DNA of 64,000 bases from Aureispira sp. CCB-E (GCF_031326345.1 NZ_CP133671.1:124001-188000); one strand, 5' to 3'. Counted from the stretch's first letter, positions 19,106-28,900 are shown. The notes: generated by a model from the sequence alone, not told the origin. Program-made: numbers and translations.

Positions 19106-19165
19106 AGATTTATATGACAAGTTTACCTTTGTCAAAAATGCCTGTAAAACGATCTGAATAGTTCC

Positions 19166-20278
19166 TTATTTTGCCCAACGTTCAAACTCTTTTTCATAGG
19201 GAAAAACATAATAAAACTGTCGCACAGTTTCTACTAGAGCTTCTTTGGTATGAGGCAATACTTTCTGCATTTGTTTCAAGGTTTTTACACAACCTTTGTA
19301 ATCCTCTTGCCACTCCAATATGGATAATAATTCCCAATAATACAATGCTTCATTGGGTCGTTTGGCAATAGCCTTTCTAATCTGTACTTCTGCTTCTTTA
19401 AAATCCTCCAACTGTTCATAAATCACTCCTTTTTGATAATACAGATAATCGTCTTCTCCTATAAAATCCTCAATAACTTGTACAGCAGTCAAAGCTTTCT
19501 CATACGTCTCTTCCAAAACGTACTTATCCAACATTATAAACTCAAAAGAAGGGTCGTTTGGAAATAGTTTTTGATATTCTTCAATTGTTTTAAGTATTTT
19601 TTCATTGGATTCTAGTAGGTAGCTTAAATTTAATTTTAGAATTTGATGCCCCTTTAATCGCTCATCTAAAGGAATACCTGAAATCTTTGTATAAGCTTGT
19701 TGATATTCTTGCTTTCGCAGCAAATATGTTGCCTCTATATAAATTTCTGCGTTAGACATTCCTCGACGACTTTCTTCTCCTCCCTGAATCAATCGAATCG
19801 CCGTAGGCAGATATATTGTATTTTTCATGGTCTCACTCAAAAACTGCCCCGTCAATAAAACATAGACATCCATTGCTATCCACTGCCCGTTGATGTATTG
19901 TAATTTAAACAAAAAGTAATTGACGCCACTCTCTTCATGCCACTGTCGGATGACTAAAGATGAGTCTTCATGTATTCGGATGTATTCGTATTTGTACTGA
20001 ATCGGTTGACTGGCCAACGTTCGCCCCAAACTAAACGATCTCCATTCGTGTCGTATCTTTCGATTGAATTGTTTGATGTCCTTATTTCGAGGATTTTGAA
20101 GAATAAAACGATTTAGAAATGCTGTTTTATCAAAATACTGATCAACACTTTGGTCATGAGCATTAAGTGCTTTAGCTATCTCTTGCCCTAGCTTATCCCA
20201 CTCTTTGGTTGGTATTTGTGCTTGTATAGCAAAGCTAATGAGATAGCATAATAAAAATAGAAAAGGTATCTTTTTCAT
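19166..20278 (-). CDS. Secreted TPR-repeat protein
   Basis: A 370-residue protein with a clear signal peptide (FLLCYLISFAIQAQ). The middle part (~50-180) looks like a mixed domain with an IRQWHEESGVNYFLFKLQY segment. The C-terminal half has TPR-like repeats, such as YYQKGVIYEQLEDFKEAEVQIRKAI with the W/LG/Y-A-P pattern. It is probably periplasmic. No enzymatic motif is visible, and the function is unknown. Confidence 0.75.
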   Translation of the reverse strand: MKKIPFLFLLCYLISFAIQAQIPTKEWDKLGQEIAKALNAHDQSVDQYFDKTAFLNRFILQNPRNKDIKQFNRKIRHEWRSFSLGRTLASQPIQYKYEYIRIHEDSSLVIRQWHEESGVNYFLFKLQYINGQWIAMDVYVLLTGQFLSETMKNTIYLPTAIRLIQGGEESRRGMSNAEIYIEATYLLRKQEYQQAYTKISGIPLDERLKGHQILKLNLSYLLESNEKILKTIEEYQKLFPNDPSFEFIMLDKYVLEETYEKALTAVQVIEDFIGEDDYLYYQKGVIYEQLEDFKEAEVQIRKAIAKRPNEALYYWELLSILEWQEDYKGCVKTLKQMQKVLPHTKEALVETVRQFYYVFPYEKEFERWAK

Positions 20279-20360
20279 GGATTTTTTTAATCAATAGTAC
20301 ACAAAAAACAAGCAAAAGGTTCTGTGTTCTTAAGAATTGTAAAAAATTGAATTCATAAAT

Positions 20361-20397
20361 TATAAAAAAACGCCAACTTCGAATGAAGCCAGCGTTT
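20361..20397 (-). terminator. Terminator of the aldehyde dehydrogenase gene
   Basis: On the minus strand a 13-bp stem with GT wobbles (20385-20397 with 20368-20380) and a 4-nt loop is followed by seven T. It lies just past the aldehyde dehydrogenase stop codon. Confidence 0.75.
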
Positions 20398-20427
20398 GTG
20401 GTAAACCTATATTTTCTTCTATGTGAT

Positions 20428-21957
20428 TTAGAAGTCAAATTTAATTCCTTGAGCCAATGGCAACTCTGTACTATAGTTGATTGTATTGGTTTGACGACGC
20501 ATATATGCTTTCCAAGAATCAGAACCAGACTCACGTCCACCCCCTGTTTCTTTTTCACCACCAAAAGCACCTCCGATTTCAGCACCAGAAGTACCAATAT
20601 TAACATTAGCAATACCACAATCAGATCCTGCCACACTCAAGAATTTTTCAGAGTCACGCAAGTTGGTTGTCATCATGGCAGAAGAAAGACCTTGAGGTAC
20701 ATCATTTTGCATCTCAATAGCTTCCTCTAAGCTACTATACTTCATGACATATAAAATAGGTGCAAATGTTTCGTGTTTAACGATTTCATATTGTGCATCT
20801 ACCTCTATTACGCAGGGTTTTACATAACAACCACTTTCATAACCAGCTCCTTCTAGTACGCCTCCTTCAACCAATACTTTACCACCTGATTTTTTAGCCT
20901 CTTCAATAGAGTTATTATACATTTCAACGGCAGCAGTATCAATCAATGGTCCTACATGATTGTTTTGATCCAAAGGATCTCCAATACGCAATTGTCCATA
21001 AGCATGAGCTAATTTTTTCACAAAATCGTCGTATACACTTTCGTGAATAATCAAACGACGTGTAGATGTACAACGTTGACCACAAGTTCCTACAGCACCA
21101 AAAACAGATCCAACTAAAGTTACGTCTAAGTCAGCAGAAGGTGTTACAATCATAGCATTGTTTCCTCCTAACTCCAACAAGTAACGCCCTAAACGGCTTG
21201 CTACTGTTTTAGCAACAATTTTCCCCATACGAGTAGATCCTGTTGCAGAAACCAAAGGAATACGAGCATCTGTACTGATCCACTCTCCTACTTGGTAATC
21301 TCCTGTTACAATAGCAGAAATGCCTTCTGGCAAATCATTTTCTTTTAATACTTCTGCCAAGATATTTTGACAAGCAACAGCACATAAAGGTGTTTTCTCA
21401 GAACCTTTCCATACACAAACATTACCACAAACCATAGCAATCATTGCATTCCAAGACCAAACAGCAACAGGGAAGTTAAACGCAGAAATAATTCCCACTA
21501 CTCCCATTGGATGCCATTGCTCGTACATACGATGATAAGGACGCTCAGAGTGCATGCTCAATCCATATAGTTGACGAGACAATCCAACTGCAAAGTCACA
21601 AATATCAATCATTTCTTGTACTTCTCCCCATCCTTCTTGAAGGCTTTTTCCCATTTCGTAAGAAACCAAACGACCTAACTCATCCTTATATTTACGAAGT
21701 GCTTCGCCGTATTGTCTAACAATTTCTCCACGTTGAGGAGCAGGCATCAAACGCCAAGTCTTAAAAGCTTCTTGAGCACGTTCCATTACTTGCGCATACT
21801 CTTCTTTAGTAGTGGTGCTTACCTTTCCGATTAGCTTGCCATCTACAGGAGAGTACGATTCTATCAAGTTAGCATTGGTATTGCCAAAAAATTCTACACC
21901 TGTACTAGTTCCAAAATTTACCTCTTGAATTCCTAGTGTTTTTAGTACTTCTTGCAT
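20428..21957 (-). CDS. Aldehyde dehydrogenase, ALDH7 (alpha-aminoadipic semialdehyde dehydrogenase) type
   Basis: A 509-residue NAD-dependent aldehyde dehydrogenase. The catalytic Glu motif is in LLELGGNNAM. The catalytic Cys is in the stretch FGAVGTCGQRCTSTRRL, where the GQRCT form is typical of ALDH7 (antiquitin/AmaB). FNFPVAVWSWN and the cofactor segment VSATGSTRMG are also present. ALDH7 enzymes oxidise alpha-aminoadipic semialdehyde in lysine breakdown and also act on betaine and other aldehydes. No lysine-catabolic genes are next to it, so the exact substrate is inference. A possible promoter lies ~290 bp upstream. Confidence 0.92.
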   Translation of the reverse strand: MQEVLKTLGIQEVNFGTSTGVEFFGNTNANLIESYSPVDGKLIGKVSTTTKEEYAQVMERAQEAFKTWRLMPAPQRGEIVRQYGEALRKYKDELGRLVSYEMGKSLQEGWGEVQEMIDICDFAVGLSRQLYGLSMHSERPYHRMYEQWHPMGVVGIISAFNFPVAVWSWNAMIAMVCGNVCVWKGSEKTPLCAVACQNILAEVLKENDLPEGISAIVTGDYQVGEWISTDARIPLVSATGSTRMGKIVAKTVASRLGRYLLELGGNNAMIVTPSADLDVTLVGSVFGAVGTCGQRCTSTRRLIIHESVYDDFVKKLAHAYGQLRIGDPLDQNNHVGPLIDTAAVEMYNNSIEEAKKSGGKVLVEGGVLEGAGYESGCYVKPCVIEVDAQYEIVKHETFAPILYVMKYSSLEEAIEMQNDVPQGLSSAMMTTNLRDSEKFLSVAGSDCGIANVNIGTSGAEIGGAFGGEKETGGGRESGSDSWKAYMRRQTNTINYSTELPLAQGIKFDF

Positions 21958-22355
21958 AAGTTTTTACTTCATTAAATGATTTAATTGGATAGTATATTGA
22001 TTATCAATAACTATTTCTAATTAATACTAGCCACCTCAAAGCTGTATTTATGCTGGTAACCTAATCAATTATCCATGCAATACAAAATGCTTTTTTATCG
22101 TTTTTGTTCATTCCATGAGCTACCTTTTAGGATTGAAAACTCACAAAGCTCGATTTGTCAAAATACAAGCTAGTTCTATAAACTAAAAACTCAGCGGGCG
22201 ACGATATAAAGCCATGAATTAGAATTACTCGTCAACTTTATGCCGCAAAGATACTATTCAAGTCTAAGAATAAAGAGAAGAAAAGATAAATTATTATTTC
22301 TATAAGAAAAAGCCACGAAGTACTGTAAAAAAATAATGAAAGCAGGATTCTATTT
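21958..22355 (-). other. Intergenic region upstream of the aldehyde dehydrogenase
   Basis: A 398-bp spacer. The only promoter-like element is TATCTTTG on the minus strand at 22246-22253. A short CCACGAAGTA sequence at 22314-22323 matches one end of the dispersed repeat. No ORF is supported. Confidence 0.5.
22246..22253 (-). promoter_or_regulatory. -7 element upstream of the aldehyde dehydrogenase
   Basis: On the minus strand TATCTTTG followed by CGGC fits the Bacteroidota consensus. It would give a leader of ~280 nt, which is long. The -33 half is not evident. Confidence 0.4.
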
Positions 22356-22733
22356 TCAAGCAATTATTTTTTGGTACGCTTGATTCATTAACCACAAATT
22401 GCCATACAAAATACCAATGGCCAATATATCGACCCAAGCAATATTTCCTGTACTAGCAATAACAATTCCTGAATAAATAGGATAGAGTAACAATCCAGCA
22501 AGATGGATCATCGTCAATTTGGCAAATATGCGTTTGTATTTGATGGATTTATAAGTAAAAATCAACAAAGTATTACTTATTGCCAAGCCTACGGCAATAA
22601 AAAAAGCCACATAAATAATAATTACTTCTGATGACCAAACACCCTCTGAGTAAGGCATTTCGAGCCAACGTTGCATGGCATAAGGAATCCAAGCAATGCT
22701 AATGAATAGATTAAAAAAGATGGCTTTCTTCAT
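22356..22733 (-). CDS. Small four-helix membrane protein
   Basis: A 125-residue protein with about four hydrophobic segments (near 4-22, 36-60, 72-92 and 100-118) and few charges in between. It starts 63 bp after the YgiQ gene stops, on the same strand, so it may be carried on the YgiQ transcript. I recognise no family motif; function unknown. Confidence 0.65.
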   Translation of the reverse strand: MKKAIFFNLFISIAWIPYAMQRWLEMPYSEGVWSSEVIIIYVAFFIAVGLAISNTLLIFTYKSIKYKRIFAKLTMIHLAGLLLYPIYSGIVIASTGNIAWVDILAIGILYGNLWLMNQAYQKIIA

Positions 22734-22796
22734 TGAGCTATAGGTTTAAAGCATTTCTATCAACTTGCCCCCATCTCATTCCTTAAAATCGTAATG

Positions 22797-24755
22797 TTAA
22801 TGATCATTTTTTCTAGAAAGAGTGGAGTTTCGTTTCTTTTTTTTATGAAAATTTTTCTTGTAAGCCTTGTTGTTTCGTCCTTTGGGTCCTTTTCTGTTCT
22901 TAGGACTACTCCCCTTTGGAGCTGCAGAAGAGAGGAGTTGATTGATCAAATCTTGGCGATTAGCCTTGCTCAACACATTTTTAATCCAACGATGATTTTC
23001 TTGTTTGTACCAAAAGAAAAAGCGGTGTTGGTCTCTTTTTTCATCTTCAGCTTTGGGGGTAAAAGTAGGTTGTAAGGTATATGGATGATAACCCGAATAG
23101 TAAATAATCGTTGCAACGGTCATTGGTGTTGGCGTAAAATCTTGCACCTGTTCTAGCTGAAAGCCCATATCCTTTGTTTCAGCTGCTAAATTAGCCATAT
23201 CTTCCAACTCACACCCAGGATGACTAGAGATAAAATAAGGAATTAGTTGTTGCTTCAAATCATGCTTACTATTGATTCGATCAAACATCTTTTTAAAAGA
23301 GTGAAAATGCTTAAACGATGGTTTGCGCATTATCTTTAGAACATTATCCGAAGTATGTTCTGGTGCTACTTTTAAACGACCAGATACGTGACGAGTAATC
23401 AACTGTTCAGAATATTCTTCCAAATCTGCCACATCAGCATTTTTATTAAACTCTGGCACCAACATATCATAACGAATACCAGAACCAATAAATGCCTTTT
23501 TGACTTTAGGATGTTCGTCTACGGCTCTATATATTTCCGTCATTGGCGCATGAGACGTATCCAAGTTACTACAAATAGTCGGCGAAATACAAGAAGGGCT
23601 AATACATTTGTCACAAATTGCTTGTACCTTTCCTTTCATCCGATACATATTGGCAGAAGGCCCTCCCAAATCACTAATGTATCCTTTAAAATCATCGTCT
23701 TGTGTAATATGTTCAACCTCTTTTAAGATCGACTCCTTAGATCGGCTTGCTATAAACTTGCCTTGGTGTGCTGAAATTGTACAAAAACTACAACCACCAA
23801 AACAACCTCTATGCATATTAACCGAAAATTTAATCATTTCGTAGGCAGGTATAGCGCCTCTCTTCTTGTATTTAGGATGTGGTTTGCGCGTATACGGCAA
23901 ATCGAAAGAAGCATCTATTTCTGTTTCGGTCATGGTCTGGTAAGGAGGATTAATGACCAAGGTTTTGTCCCCAACATCTTGCAACAGACGTTTCGCATTT
24001 AGGTTATTGGATTCTTGTTCTATAAATTTAAAATTACTGGCAAAGGATTTTTTGTCCTGCAAGCAAACTTCGTGTGAATGCAAGATTTTATCTTTCCAAT
24101 TTTTATTTTTAGGTAAATTTCCTTTGTCAACTAAGAATGCTGTTTGAGCAATTGTTTTCAAGGACGAAAAAGGCACTCCCTTATCCAATAAAGTAACCAA
24201 GTCCCGTAGGGGTTGTTCTCCCATGCCATACACCAAGATGTCGGCTTGTGAACTTTCTAAAATTGTTGGCAATAACTCATCTTTCCAATAGTCGTAATGT
24301 GTTACCCGACGCAAAGAGGCTTCGATACCTCCAATCATAACAGGCACATCAGGGTAAATTTCTTTGAGAATTTTGGTATAAACAGTTGTTGTGTAGTCTG
24401 GTCTAAAGCCACTTTTCCCCCCTGGACTATAAGCATCGGTAGAGCGTCTACGGCGATTGGCAGTATAATGATTGACCATAGAATCCATACATCCCGATGT
24501 TACTCCAAAAAACAATCTTGGCTTGCCCAATTTTTTAAAATCACGCCAATCATCTTGCCAATTCGGTTGAGGAACAATGGCTACTTTGAAGCCCATGCTT
24601 TCGATAATTCGCCCTATAACGGCCGCGCCAAATGCAGGATGATCCACATAGGCATCTCCACTAAATAAGATGACATCCAGTTCTTCCCACCCTCGTTTCT
24701 CAACTTCTTTTTTAGTAGTTGGTAGCCAATCTGTTATTTGATGTTGGTCTTGCAT
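22797..24755 (-). CDS. YgiQ-family radical SAM protein
   Basis: A 652-residue member of the YgiQ (UPF0313) family. The N-terminus (ITDWLPTTKKEVEKRGWEELD, then DVILFSGDAYVDHPAFG) is diagnostic. The radical-SAM cluster motif is in RGCFGGCSFCTISAHQG near residue 315 (CxxxCxxC), and the family's C-terminal VQDFTPTPMT is present. It should bind a [4Fe-4S] cluster and S-adenosylmethionine. The reaction catalysed by the family is not established. The last ~50 residues are a Lys/Arg-rich tail, possibly for nucleic-acid binding. A good promoter element lies 85 bp upstream. Confidence 0.93.
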   Translation of the reverse strand: MQDQHQITDWLPTTKKEVEKRGWEELDVILFSGDAYVDHPAFGAAVIGRIIESMGFKVAIVPQPNWQDDWRDFKKLGKPRLFFGVTSGCMDSMVNHYTANRRRRSTDAYSPGGKSGFRPDYTTTVYTKILKEIYPDVPVMIGGIEASLRRVTHYDYWKDELLPTILESSQADILVYGMGEQPLRDLVTLLDKGVPFSSLKTIAQTAFLVDKGNLPKNKNWKDKILHSHEVCLQDKKSFASNFKFIEQESNNLNAKRLLQDVGDKTLVINPPYQTMTETEIDASFDLPYTRKPHPKYKKRGAIPAYEMIKFSVNMHRGCFGGCSFCTISAHQGKFIASRSKESILKEVEHITQDDDFKGYISDLGGPSANMYRMKGKVQAICDKCISPSCISPTICSNLDTSHAPMTEIYRAVDEHPKVKKAFIGSGIRYDMLVPEFNKNADVADLEEYSEQLITRHVSGRLKVAPEHTSDNVLKIMRKPSFKHFHSFKKMFDRINSKHDLKQQLIPYFISSHPGCELEDMANLAAETKDMGFQLEQVQDFTPTPMTVATIIYYSGYHPYTLQPTFTPKAEDEKRDQHRFFFWYKQENHRWIKNVLSKANRQDLINQLLSSAAPKGSSPKNRKGPKGRNNKAYKKNFHKKKKRNSTLSRKNDH

Positions 24756-25058
24756 TTTATATAATTTAAACCTGTTATTCTATGTCCTAGTTTGTTGAAG
24801 TTACGAATTCAATACAGTCAACTCACACCGACAACATTGCAAAGATAAGCCATAATAGCGATACAATCAAATATCCCTCAAGCATCAAGTAGTACAAATC
24901 GTCATAAGAAAACGAATCTATAACCCCTTATAATCATTCGTTACTCCATTATTTAAGTACTGTTAGGAATGCTTAAAAGTCATCAGCAATTCATTTCATT
25001 GTGTATTCAACCTCAAAAAAGGCTTCTGGTTCACCAATCATTCCAAAAAACGTACCCA
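24756..25058 (-). other. Intergenic region between the YgiQ and WG-repeat genes
   Basis: A 303-bp AT-rich spacer between two minus-strand genes. Apart from the YgiQ promoter element I see nothing in it. Confidence 0.5.
24840..24847 (-). promoter_or_regulatory. -7 promoter element of the YgiQ gene
   Basis: The minus strand reads TATCTTTG then CAATG, a full match to TAnnTTTG. It is placed to give a leader of ~75-80 nt. Confidence 0.5.
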
Positions 25059-26102
25059 TTAAGGCTTCATACTCATTTCTACTATTTGATAACCATCCCA
25101 TTGTACTTGGCTGGTGGTATTTTCTTTTTTAATTTCAAAAACACCATCAAAATGCTCTTTTTTGAAGTCTATTGCATCATAATTAATCGGCAAAACAACT
25201 GTTCCTTCTTGATTCAATATTCCTCTTTTTCCATTTTTAGTAACGACAAACAAAGGCTGCTGTGCTATATTTAATGTTGTCCTAGACCATTGTACCAAAT
25301 CAATTTGAGCATATGCCACCTCTAAGATTGATTTATTATCAATATCCACTACCCCCCATAGGTTTTTTTCCTTAACTAAAAATTGTGTCTTCTTTTTAGA
25401 ATATTTATTCACCGTTACAATCGGCTTCAGTTGCTCTTTTTCAATCGGAATAATTGGCTTCAAATTCTCATTCAATACGCCCCATTTATCATCTTGCTGA
25501 ACCAATAAAAAAGTTTCTTTTTGATTATACCTTGTATTATTAACCACCTCCTGTACCGTACTGTACGATGTAGTTAATGTCTGATTTTTGTGTTGGGGAT
25601 TAAATAACTTCCATTTACCTTCATATTTTAATGCCAAAACATCATTGTACCATTCAATTTCTGAACAACTGGCAGATAGCAAAAATTTTCCATCTGTTTT
25701 TGCCAGCCCCCAAGAGGTTCCTATCCGCACCAACACAACATCTCCCATCAAACGAGGCATAATACCATTGGCTTTTAACAGCGTTTCGCCTTTCAAATTC
25801 AATAGCAGTTGCTCAGCTCCTTTTTTTCCTATCAAATAGTTCGTATGCGTATATTGCATTGAATAATCTTTGGGGTTAAAATGGATTCTATCTAGTGCCA
25901 ATAAAGTATCGTATTGCATTGCAACAACAGCTCGACCGCCTGCCAAACAAAAGCCCCATTTCCCCTTTTGATTTTGTGCAAAATAATGCTGCTGATCAAA
26001 ATCAATTATTTTTTTCATTCTAGCGTTCTGATGTAGTTGTTGTGCTTGTGTTGCCAAATGAAGCAAACAAAGAACGATTATGTATATGGATTTTAATTGC
26101 AT
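25059..26102 (-). CDS. Secreted WG-repeat protein
   Basis: A 347-residue protein with a signal peptide (IIVLCLLHLATQAQ). It has WG/KWGxL-type repeats: GKWGFCLAGG, SWGLAKTDGKFLL, DKWGVLNENLKPIIP, NLWGVVDIDNKSIL and GKRGILNQEGTVVLP. WG repeats are beta-hairpin units common in Bacteroidota surface or periplasmic proteins of unknown role. No T9SS sorting domain is present. A promoter element lies about 80 bp upstream. Confidence 0.82.
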   Translation of the reverse strand: MQLKSIYIIVLCLLHLATQAQQLHQNARMKKIIDFDQQHYFAQNQKGKWGFCLAGGRAVVAMQYDTLLALDRIHFNPKDYSMQYTHTNYLIGKKGAEQLLLNLKGETLLKANGIMPRLMGDVVLVRIGTSWGLAKTDGKFLLSASCSEIEWYNDVLALKYEGKWKLFNPQHKNQTLTTSYSTVQEVVNNTRYNQKETFLLVQQDDKWGVLNENLKPIIPIEKEQLKPIVTVNKYSKKKTQFLVKEKNLWGVVDIDNKSILEVAYAQIDLVQWSRTTLNIAQQPLFVVTKNGKRGILNQEGTVVLPINYDAIDFKKEHFDGVFEIKKENTTSQVQWDGYQIVEMSMKP

Positions 26103-26469
26103 AATTTGTAGGTATTGTAATGATTATCAAAATTATATTAGTGGGAATATTTCTATTTGCTCTTTTTTACCCAAAAAGGGGCACAAAGATACAATGTAAA
26201 AAATTATTAATCAAATAATTATCAAAAATTATTATTTTTTCATCCTTGATATTTAATGCACTATGTCTATATAAGAACAACTATAAAGCCTAATTTTTCT
26301 ATTTTTTTGTATATTTTTAGAGTGGTCTGTGAACTTTTATAGAAAATACTTAGTTTAAAATATAAACAAAGTTGTTTTTTATTGTAACTTTATAAAAAGC
26401 AGCTTTCTAAAACTTAAACACAACAGCCAACTATTAACATCATCAACCGTGCTAAAATCAAAACGATCA
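26103..26469. other. Divergent intergenic region
   Basis: A 367-bp, very AT-rich region between the divergent WG-repeat gene and the prs-like gene. It must contain the promoter of the prs/nadV pair, but only an imperfect element (TAACTTTA near 26385) is visible. Confidence 0.45.
26184..26191 (-). promoter_or_regulatory. -7 promoter element of the WG-repeat gene
   Basis: The minus strand reads TATCTTTG then TGCC, about 82 bp before the start codon. It matches the Bacteroidota -7 consensus. Confidence 0.45.
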
Positions 26470-27318
26470 ATGAACACAATGAATTTGAATTTAGATCCTT
26501 TATTCACTCCCCTTGGAAAAGAAAATAGCATTCAGTTTCAGTCTTTTACTTTTTCTGGCGGCGAACCTCACATCAAAATCCAAAGCGACCTTAAGCTAGT
26601 AGATGAGGTGACAATTACCCATCGTATCAACTCTTTTAATGATATGGGCTTGCTTTTGATTGCAGTAGATGCACTTCAACGCTCAGGAATCAAGGCAATC
26701 AATTTGATCATTCCTTATTTTCCTGCTGCCCGCCAAGATCGAGTTATGGTAACAGGAGAAGCCTTATCTGTTAAAGTATATGCCGAATTGATCAACAATC
26801 TAGCCTTAAAACAAGTCACCATCTATGATGCCCATTCAGAAGTAGCGATTGCTCTTCTCCAAAATTGCAATGCCGTTACCAATCATGCTTTTATACGCCA
26901 AGTCGTTGCGCAAACAGGTAATGTAAAACTAGTCTCTCCCGATGGAGGAGCACTAAAAAAAATCTATAAAGTTGCCGCTGCTTTAGGAGGTATGGACGTT
27001 GTAGAAGGGTCTAAATCTAGGGATGTAAAAACTGGTCAACTATCGGGCTTTAAAGTTTATTCTGATGATTTAGAGGGTGCCGATTGTCTTGTTGTCGATG
27101 ATATTTGTGATGGTGGAGGTACGTTTATGGGATTGGCGACAGAACTAAAAAATAAAAATGCAGGAAAACTATATTTGGCAGTTAGTCATGGCATTTTCAG
27201 CAAGGGACTGAGCGACTTAGCTCAATATTATGATGTTATTTTCACTACAAATTCTATTCGTACGATGGATGCCCATCCTCAACTAGTTCAAATAAACTTA
27301 GACAATGGCTTGCTATAG
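26470..27318 (+). CDS. prs: Short divergent ribose-phosphate pyrophosphokinase (Prs family)
   Basis: A 282-residue Prs-type diphosphotransferase, shorter than the ~315 residues of housekeeping Prs. It keeps FSGGEPHIKI (ATP/ribose side), PYFPAARQDRVM, the Mg-binding YDAHSE (replacing the usual DLHAxQ), K182/R184 in SKSRD (aligned with the catalytic-loop KRR), and the PRPP-type loop VVDDICDGGGTF. The usual motif after DLHAxQ (IQGFF) is absent. It would transfer diphosphate from ATP to ribose-5-phosphate, or possibly to another ribose-5-phosphoryl compound. I preferred ATG 26470 to an in-frame GTG at 26449. The NAMPT gene follows after 55 bp, so the product probably feeds that enzyme. Confidence 0.85.
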   Translation: MNTMNLNLDPLFTPLGKENSIQFQSFTFSGGEPHIKIQSDLKLVDEVTITHRINSFNDMGLLLIAVDALQRSGIKAINLIIPYFPAARQDRVMVTGEALSVKVYAELINNLALKQVTIYDAHSEVAIALLQNCNAVTNHAFIRQVVAQTGNVKLVSPDGGALKKIYKVAAALGGMDVVEGSKSRDVKTGQLSGFKVYSDDLEGADCLVVDDICDGGGTFMGLATELKNKNAGKLYLAVSHGIFSKGLSDLAQYYDVIFTTNSIRTMDAHPQLVQINLDNGLL

Positions 27319-27373
27319 CAAAAAAATGCCTAAACAAGATTAAAAAAATTTAAAAACAATAAAATAGAAGACA

Positions 27374-28828
27374 ATGAATCCATTATTATATACTGACGGA
27401 TATAAAGTAGACCACAGAAGACAATACCCTGATAATACATCGCTTGTCTATTCCAACTGGACACCTAGAAAAAGTAGGATAAAAGGCATTGATCAAGTTG
27501 TTTTCTTTGGTTTACAATATTTTATCAAAAAATATATCTTAGAAGATTTTCAACGCAACTTTTTTGACCAACCTAAGGACAAGATCATCCAACAATATGC
27601 TCGTAGAATCAACAACTATTTAGGACCTAACTCCGTAGGAACAGAGCACATAGCAGCCTTACACGACTTGGGTTATATCCCCATGGTTATAAAAGCATTG
27701 CCAGAAGGAGTCAGTGTTCCTATCCGTGTGCCAATGTTTACCATGTACAATACAAAACCTGAGTTTTTTTGGTTGACAAATTATTTTGAGACACTACTAT
27801 CTGCTACGGTTTGGATGCCTTGTACTTCTGCTACTTTGGCAAAAAAATATCGTCAAATTTTAGATAAGTATGCACAAGAAACAGCCAGTGACCTTAGTTT
27901 TGTAGATTGGCAAGGACACGACTTTTCTATGCGTGGAATGGCGGGTTTAGAAGCTGGAATGATGTCTTCAGCAGGACATTTACTAAGCTTTACGGGTACC
28001 GATACCATTCCTACTATTGATTTTTTGGAGCATTACTACAATGCCGATTCGGACAAAGAATTGGTGGGAGGTAGTGTTGCTGCAACAGAACATTCTGTCA
28101 TGTGTATGGGAACCAATTCTGGCGAATTAGAAACATTTGAACGTCTAGTGACAGAGATTTATCCCAATGGAGTTGTATCTATTGTATCAGATACTTGGGA
28201 TTTGTGGAAGGTGCTGACAGAATATCTTCCTGCCTTAAAAGCTAAAATTTTGGCTAGAGATGGAAAAGTCGTTATTCGTCCTGATAGTGGTGATCCTGTT
28301 GATATTATCTGCGGTAATCCAAATGGTAAAACGGCTATTGAGCGTAAAGGAGTTGTTGAAAGTCTGTGGGAAACATTTGGAGGAACCACTAATTCCAAAG
28401 GGTACAAAGAATTAGATCCGCATATTGGAGCTATTTATGGTGATAGCATTACTTTAGAACGTGCTACTCAAATTTGTGAGCGTCTAAAACAAAAAGGGTT
28501 TGCTTCTACCAATGTCGTGCTAGGAATTGGTTCTTTTACTTATCAATACAATACAAGAGATACCTTTGGTTTTGCGATGAAAGCGACCTATGGTGAAGTA
28601 GATGGCGTAGGACGAGAAATTTTTAAGGACCCTATCACTGATGATGGAACCAAAAAATCAGCAAAAGGTCTCATCAAAGTCATCAAAGAAAATGGTACCT
28701 ATACGTTGGTCGATCAAGTCAGTTGGGAAGAAGAGCAAAAAGGGGCCATGCAAGAGGTATTTAGAGACGGAAAATTATTAATTGATTGGAGTTTACAAGA
28801 AATTCGTACAACTCTAAAAAATTTCTAA
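27374..28828 (+). CDS. nadV: Nicotinamide phosphoribosyltransferase (NAMPT/NadV type)
   Basis: A 484-residue enzyme that should join nicotinamide to a phosphoribosyl-type donor, giving NMN for NAD salvage. Key positions are all present: the N-terminal TDGYKVDHRRQYP and SNWTPRKSR, GHDFSMRG near 181-188, Asp210 in FTGTDT (the residue that selects nicotinamide over nicotinate), His240 in ATEHS, and Arg302/Asp304 in IRPDSGDP. Length and motifs match animal/bacterial NAMPT rather than PncB. It follows the prs-like gene after 55 bp and ends at a strong terminator, so the two form an operon. NMN adenylyltransferase is not in the window. Confidence 0.92.
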   Translation: MNPLLYTDGYKVDHRRQYPDNTSLVYSNWTPRKSRIKGIDQVVFFGLQYFIKKYILEDFQRNFFDQPKDKIIQQYARRINNYLGPNSVGTEHIAALHDLGYIPMVIKALPEGVSVPIRVPMFTMYNTKPEFFWLTNYFETLLSATVWMPCTSATLAKKYRQILDKYAQETASDLSFVDWQGHDFSMRGMAGLEAGMMSSAGHLLSFTGTDTIPTIDFLEHYYNADSDKELVGGSVAATEHSVMCMGTNSGELETFERLVTEIYPNGVVSIVSDTWDLWKVLTEYLPALKAKILARDGKVVIRPDSGDPVDIICGNPNGKTAIERKGVVESLWETFGGTTNSKGYKELDPHIGAIYGDSITLERATQICERLKQKGFASTNVVLGIGSFTYQYNTRDTFGFAMKATYGEVDGVGREIFKDPITDDGTKKSAKGLIKVIKENGTYTLVDQVSWEEEQKGAMQEVFRDGKLLIDWSLQEIRTTLKNF

Positions 28829-28861
28829 TTCAACACAGCCTCATAACTAATTGACTTACTG

Positions 28862-28900
28862 AGCAAAAATTCTATTCAGATAGGATTTTTGCTTTTTTTA
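28862..28900 (+). terminator. Terminator of the prs/nadV operon
   Basis: A 14-bp stem (28862-28875 with 28880-28893), a 4-nt loop and seven T. It is one of the strongest terminators in the window. Confidence 0.9.

Noticed and set aside
20235-20636. 133-codon minus-strand frame overlapping the end of the aldehyde dehydrogenase and the TPR gene start.
   Set aside because: It runs through a strong terminator and two supported genes in another frame.
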